NCBI GenBank assembly: GCA_023430975.1
Contig: JAEYYB010000107.1
Coordinates: 1-16,949, forward strand
Reading direction: 5' to 3'
Length of the DNA stretch: 16,949 bases
Source of the DNA: Bacillota bacterium
Lineage (GTDB): Bacteria > Bacillota > Clostridia > Acetivibrionales > DSM-2933
Shown in pieces: positions 14,105-16,949 of the stretch (positions are counted from its first letter, which is position 1; each line of letters opens with the position of its first letter). The notes below the pieces were generated by a model, which did not search any database, was not told the DNA's origin, and worked only from the letters and a program-made list of their open reading frames with translations. The translations under genes and the position numbers were made by a program.

Positions 14105-14458
14105 CAACTTCTCCCCCCTACATAAGGGCATTTCAAAAAAAACATTATTCATTTGCCCTATTAATTATATTAACATCCATTTTGAGTTCTGTCATTTTGA
14201 ATATAGTCCATATGATAAAAAACTTTAAATGGTTTGGCCTGAAGCCATTAACTTAATTTGGTAAACACAATTTGCTCATCTATTGGTAGCTTTATTAAAT
14301 GCCCAATATTGCATGTTTTTACCTGTACATAATATTAATAACATTATATAATTAATGTATTAACAAATAATTACTGGTCATCGGGGCATTTAAAAAAACG
14401 GATAAAAATTTAATTTTTATATAGATATTTATAAATTTCAAAGGAGGATTATGTCATC
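14105..14458. promoter_or_regulatory. Divergent regulatory region between response regulator and GH9 genes
   Basis: Toward the regulator (minus strand) there is a TATAAT at 14169-14164, with an 8-bp direct repeat CATTTTGA (14178-14185 and 14193-14200, + strand) over its -35 position. An inverted repeat AGGGCA (14125-14130) with TGCCCT (14154-14159) lies in its leader. Toward GH9 (+ strand) a candidate promoter is TGTACA (14324-14329), 17 nt, TATAAT (14347-14352). The octamer GGGCATTT occurs at 14126 and 14384 and inverted at 14297-14304, with a one-base variant inverted at 14151-14158. No small gene is visible here. Confidence 0.45.
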
Positions 14459-14462
14459 ATGA
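14441..14462 (+). promoter_or_regulatory. Shine-Dalgarno and minimal ORF overlapping the GH9 start
   Basis: AAGGAGG (14441-14447) is followed 3 nt later by ATG TCA TCA TGA (14451-14462), whose stop overlaps the GH9 ATG in an ATGA arrangement. For the GH9 ATG the spacing is 11 nt, rather long; for the mini-ORF it is 3 nt, rather short. Reinitiation or simple chance are both possible. Confidence 0.4.
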
Positions 14463-16693
14463 AAAGACAAAAATGGAAAGTACCTGGAAAAAGGCTTTCC
14501 CGAGTGATTATCTCAATACTCGTGACTACTTTGCTGTTGCCTTCGACGGTTTTTACACCCAAAACCCATGCGGCTTCTTCACCGCGTACCGGAGGAGCAT
14601 ATTACAATTATGGGGAAGCCATGCAAAAAGCCATTCTTTTCTACAAAGCCAATCGACTTGGCGATTTACCCGATGATTATATTTTGCCATACCGAACAGA
14701 TGCAGCAATGACGGACGGACAAGACGTAGGGCTTGATCTTACAGGAGGTTGGGCAGATGCCGGTGACGGAATTAAATTTACTCACACCATATCCTATGCT
14801 GCAGCACAATTAGGATGGAATGTATATGAGTACCGCAAGGCATTTGAAAAGTCAGGTCAATTGGATGTTATTCTGGATGAAATCAAATGGGGGACTGATT
14901 TTCTATTAAAAGCACATCCAAAGCCGGATGAGTTGTACTATATGTGTGGGTATAACGATTCTGACCATGGTTGCTGGGTTCCTCACGAAATGCTTGATGT
15001 TATGACAAAGAGAACATCATTCGTGCTCAATCCTTCAACGCCTGGATCTGATATAGCAGGTATAACAGCAGGTGCATTGGCTATTGCATCACTTATATTC
15101 GAAGAAACTGATCCTGAATATGCTGAAAAATGTTTAAAGCACGCAAAAGAAATTTTTGCATTCGGTGATAAATATAGAGGCAAAAATCCCCTTAATGTGT
15201 TGTATCCGTCAGGGGGATATTTGGATGACCTCGCCTGGGGAGCTATATGGCTGCACATAAAAACCGGAGATAATTCTTATCTTGAAAAGGCAAAGGCATG
15301 TCTTCCAACCACTTCATTAGGCGGAGGGCATACCCATTGCTGGGATGATGTCAGCTACGGTGCAGCAATGAAAATAGCACAGGTTACTCATGATGCAGGC
15401 TATGTTGCTATGGTTGAGAAAAATTTGGATTATTGGATGCCAGGCGGAGGTCTTACTTACTCACCAGGCGGATTGGCTTGGCTGTCGCCATGGGGTTCAT
15501 TGCGTTATGCCACTACAGCAGCATTTTTAGCATTTGTATGGTCTGACGATGAAACTGTTGGAACAGCTTCCAAAAAAGAAACATATCGTAAGTTTGCAGA
15601 AAGCCAAATCAACTATGCTTTAGGGGATAATCCACGTAAAGGAAGTTACGAAGTAGGGTTTGGCGAAAACGCACCTGTCCATCCACATCACAGAACAGCC
15701 CATGGTTCCTGGGCGAGTATGCTTGATGTACCTGGTTTCCATCGTCATATACTTTATGGTGCATTAGTTGGAGGACCAAATTCAGATGACAGCTGGAAGG
15801 ATGATATTACCGACTACAGGCTAAATGAAGTTGCGATCGATTACAACGCAGGTTTTGTAGGAGCACTTGCAAAAATGTATGATATGTACGGCGGTGATCC
15901 TCTGGAAAACTGGCCCAAGCCTGAAGATTTCAGAGCTGAAGAAGATAATTTGACTGAATACTTCTGCAGAGGCTGGATAATTTATGAAGGTTTCGGGTCA
16001 ATGAATATAATGTTCCAGCTCAACAACCGTTCAGCATGGCCGCCAACAATTAAGGATAAGCTTTCCGTTCGTTACTATATGGATCTTTCAGAATTATTCG
16101 AAGCAGGAAAAGGACTGGATGATGTCCAAATTACCCTAGGGGAACACCAGGGGGCAAAGCTTAAGGGTCTTGAAAAATACAAGGATAACATATACTATTT
16201 TACAGTTGATTTTACCGGAACAAAGATAATGCCTACTGAATGGGAAATGTGTGAAAAGGATGCAACTGTAACAATTAAATACAAGGATATGAATATCGGC
16301 TCAAACGAAAATGACTGGTCATATCAGACATTGACCGGCCCACCGGATTATGATGCTGTATCATTTAAAGGAATGACACCTTACATACCTGTGTATGATG
16401 ACGGCAAGCTTCTTTGGGGTGAAGAACCGGGAGGCATAAAACCTTCAGCCACACCTACAAAGGGACCTGCTTCCAGCACACCTACTCCGACAGAGCCAAC
16501 AGCCGACACCATAGTTGAAGATGTTAATGGAGACAGGGCTGTTAACATGGCAGATGTAATTCTCTTGGCTAAATGCTTTAATGCTACATTAGGTGATAGC
16601 AAGTATAACGAAAAATATGATATCAACAAGGATAATGTAATAAACTTCAGCGATATCATGAAGATTGCGGTTAGGTTTAATTACACTTATTAA
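14459..16693 (+). CDS. Secreted GH9 endoglucanase with CBM3c and dockerin (Cel9G-like layout)
   Basis: This 744-residue cellulosomal cellulase hydrolyses beta-1,4-glucan, probably processively given the GH9-CBM3c pairing. The signal peptide is about 1-38 (cleavage after THA). The GH9 (alpha/alpha)6 domain, about 44-485, has WADAGDG (Asp100, Asp103), HPHHRTAHGSW (408-418) and NEVAIDYNAG with the catalytic acid Glu457. The first motif differs from the usual W-Y/F-DAGDH. A CBM3c-like module (about 497-655, with NNRSAWPP and LSVRYYMDLSELFEAG) extends the active-site cleft. A Pro/Thr/Ser linker (660-683) leads to a dockerin (about 685-742) with loops DVNGDRAVNMAD and DINKDNVINFSD and a central CFNAT-G-Y-E pattern resembling type II dockerins. 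The start is ATG at 14459; AAGGAGG (14441-14447) lies 11 nt upstream, with a three-codon ORF between. A strong terminator follows. Confidence 0.93.
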   Translation: MKRQKWKVPGKRLSRVIISILVTTLLLPSTVFTPKTHAASSPRTGGAYYNYGEAMQKAILFYKANRLGDLPDDYILPYRTDAAMTDGQDVGLDLTGGWADAGDGIKFTHTISYAAAQLGWNVYEYRKAFEKSGQLDVILDEIKWGTDFLLKAHPKPDELYYMCGYNDSDHGCWVPHEMLDVMTKRTSFVLNPSTPGSDIAGITAGALAIASLIFEETDPEYAEKCLKHAKEIFAFGDKYRGKNPLNVLYPSGGYLDDLAWGAIWLHIKTGDNSYLEKAKACLPTTSLGGGHTHCWDDVSYGAAMKIAQVTHDAGYVAMVEKNLDYWMPGGGLTYSPGGLAWLSPWGSLRYATTAAFLAFVWSDDETVGTASKKETYRKFAESQINYALGDNPRKGSYEVGFGENAPVHPHHRTAHGSWASMLDVPGFHRHILYGALVGGPNSDDSWKDDITDYRLNEVAIDYNAGFVGALAKMYDMYGGDPLENWPKPEDFRAEEDNLTEYFCRGWIIYEGFGSMNIMFQLNNRSAWPPTIKDKLSVRYYMDLSELFEAGKGLDDVQITLGEHQGAKLKGLEKYKDNIYYFTVDFTGTKIMPTEWEMCEKDATVTIKYKDMNIGSNENDWSYQTLTGPPDYDAVSFKGMTPYIPVYDDGKLLWGEEPGGIKPSATPTKGPASSTPTPTEPTADTIVEDVNGDRAVNMADVILLAKCFNATLGDSKYNEKYDINKDNVINFSDIMKIAVRFNYTY

Positions 16694-16736
16694 ATATCAT
16701 TGTTTAGTAATATTAATATGTAATCAATTATTATTC

Positions 16737-16792
16737 CAGGGACTTACCCATAGAGGCTTGAGCTTCTAAGGTAAGTCCCTGAAGTTTTTTAT
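16737..16792 (+). terminator. Strong rho-independent terminator after the GH9 gene
   Basis: CAGGGACTTACC (16737-16748) pairs perfectly with GGTAAGTCCCTG (16770-16781). Inside, TAGAGGC (16751-16757) pairs with GCTTCTA (16762-16768) with one G-U, forming a long hairpin. Six Ts follow at 16785-16790. It lies 44 nt after the stop codon. Confidence 0.92.
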
Positions 16793-16939
16793 ACATAGAA
16801 TTCTATTTGTAATTTATATTTCAATTACTTGAGAGTTAAAAGTTCTTACCATAACTTACATATGTAATAAGCTTGATGCAATAGCTTGCCCGTGGTAGAT
16901 TAGATTTGCGAAGAAATAAAAAACCAGGGGGCAAAACAA
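16793..16939 (+). other. Leader region of the next gene
   Basis: AT-rich sequence after the GH9 terminator, with a small inverted repeat AAGCT...AGCTT near 16869-16888. A G-rich ribosome site (AGGGGG, 16926-16931) precedes an ATG at 16940. No clear promoter was found. Confidence 0.3.
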
Positions 16940-16949
16940 ATGATCAAGC
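16940..16949 (+). CDS. Start of a further gene, cut by the window edge
   Basis: ATG at 16940 is preceded at 8 nt by AGGGGG, and the visible codons are Met-Ile-Lys. The product cannot be judged. A coding start here is likely from the ribosome site alone. Confidence 0.4.

Noticed and set aside
14105..14152. Longer start for the response regulator
   Set aside because: The extra 16 residues precede the conserved MKKILIIEDE start, and GGGGGGAGA sits directly before the internal ATG.
1..16949. CRISPR array, tRNA or rRNA genes, prophage or transposase genes
   Set aside because: No regularly spaced repeats, tRNA-like cloverleaf sequence, rRNA segments, phage genes or transposase motifs were found; the only mobile element is the group II intron.

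Overview
The window looks like a low-GC, cellulosome-producing clostridium. Two secreted plant cell-wall enzymes end in dockerins, coding is AT-rich, and Shine-Dalgarno sites are strong. Both dockerins carry Asn-Met-Ala-Asp at the calcium loops, and the GH9 one has a CFNAT-G...Y.E..DIN signature. As I recall them, these resemble type II dockerins more than the classical type I enzyme dockerins of Clostridium thermocellum or C. cellulolyticum. Enzyme-borne type II dockerins are known from Pseudobacteroides (Bacteroides) cellulosolvens, so that lineage is my best guess; this is an inference, not a database match.

Layout. Positions 1-534 are the 3' part of a group II intron on the + strand, cut by the window edge and with no reverse transcriptase in domain IV. 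It is inserted antisense into the 3' end of an MFS exporter gene (minus strand, to 1756), whose last seven codons now come from intron sequence. Upstream of the exporter on the same strand is a stand-alone EF-G gene (1869-3938). Its leader has a near-consensus promoter (4292-4320), an unreported-looking 45-codon ORF with a perfect Shine-Dalgarno (4067-4204), and a 14-bp intrinsic terminator (3990-4028) just before the EF-G start. That is the layout of translation-coupled transcription attenuation. An EF-G paralogue followed by an efflux pump behind such a leader suggests a response to ribosome-targeting drugs. I consider this the most interesting part of the window.

Divergent from it is a pectin methylesterase-CBM35-dockerin gene (4494-6188). 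Then come a radical SAM protein with a twitch-like C-terminal Cys set (6373-7467, with a perfect 13-bp-arm palindrome upstream), a KimA/YdaO-type potassium transporter (7763-9640, with a terminator-like hairpin in its short leader), and a YfcE-like metallophosphoesterase (9777-10268). A convergent terminator separates these from a minus-strand group: response regulator (13424-14104), histidine kinase (12033-13424, TGATG overlap), then a von Willebrand A lipoprotein (10348-11916). Between kinase and lipoprotein lie three tandem 11-bp direct repeats of Pho-box type, placed where an OmpR/PhoB-family activator would bind. Finally a GH9-CBM3c-dockerin endoglucanase (14459-16693) ends at a strong terminator, and the start of another gene is visible at 16940.

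Functionally, the pectinesterase and GH9 enzyme would be secreted and docked on a scaffoldin to open pectin and cellulose. The two-component system probably controls the surface VWA lipoprotein. KimA provides potassium uptake. The EF-G/MFS pair is probably an inducible protective unit, the exporter end of which has been altered by the intron.
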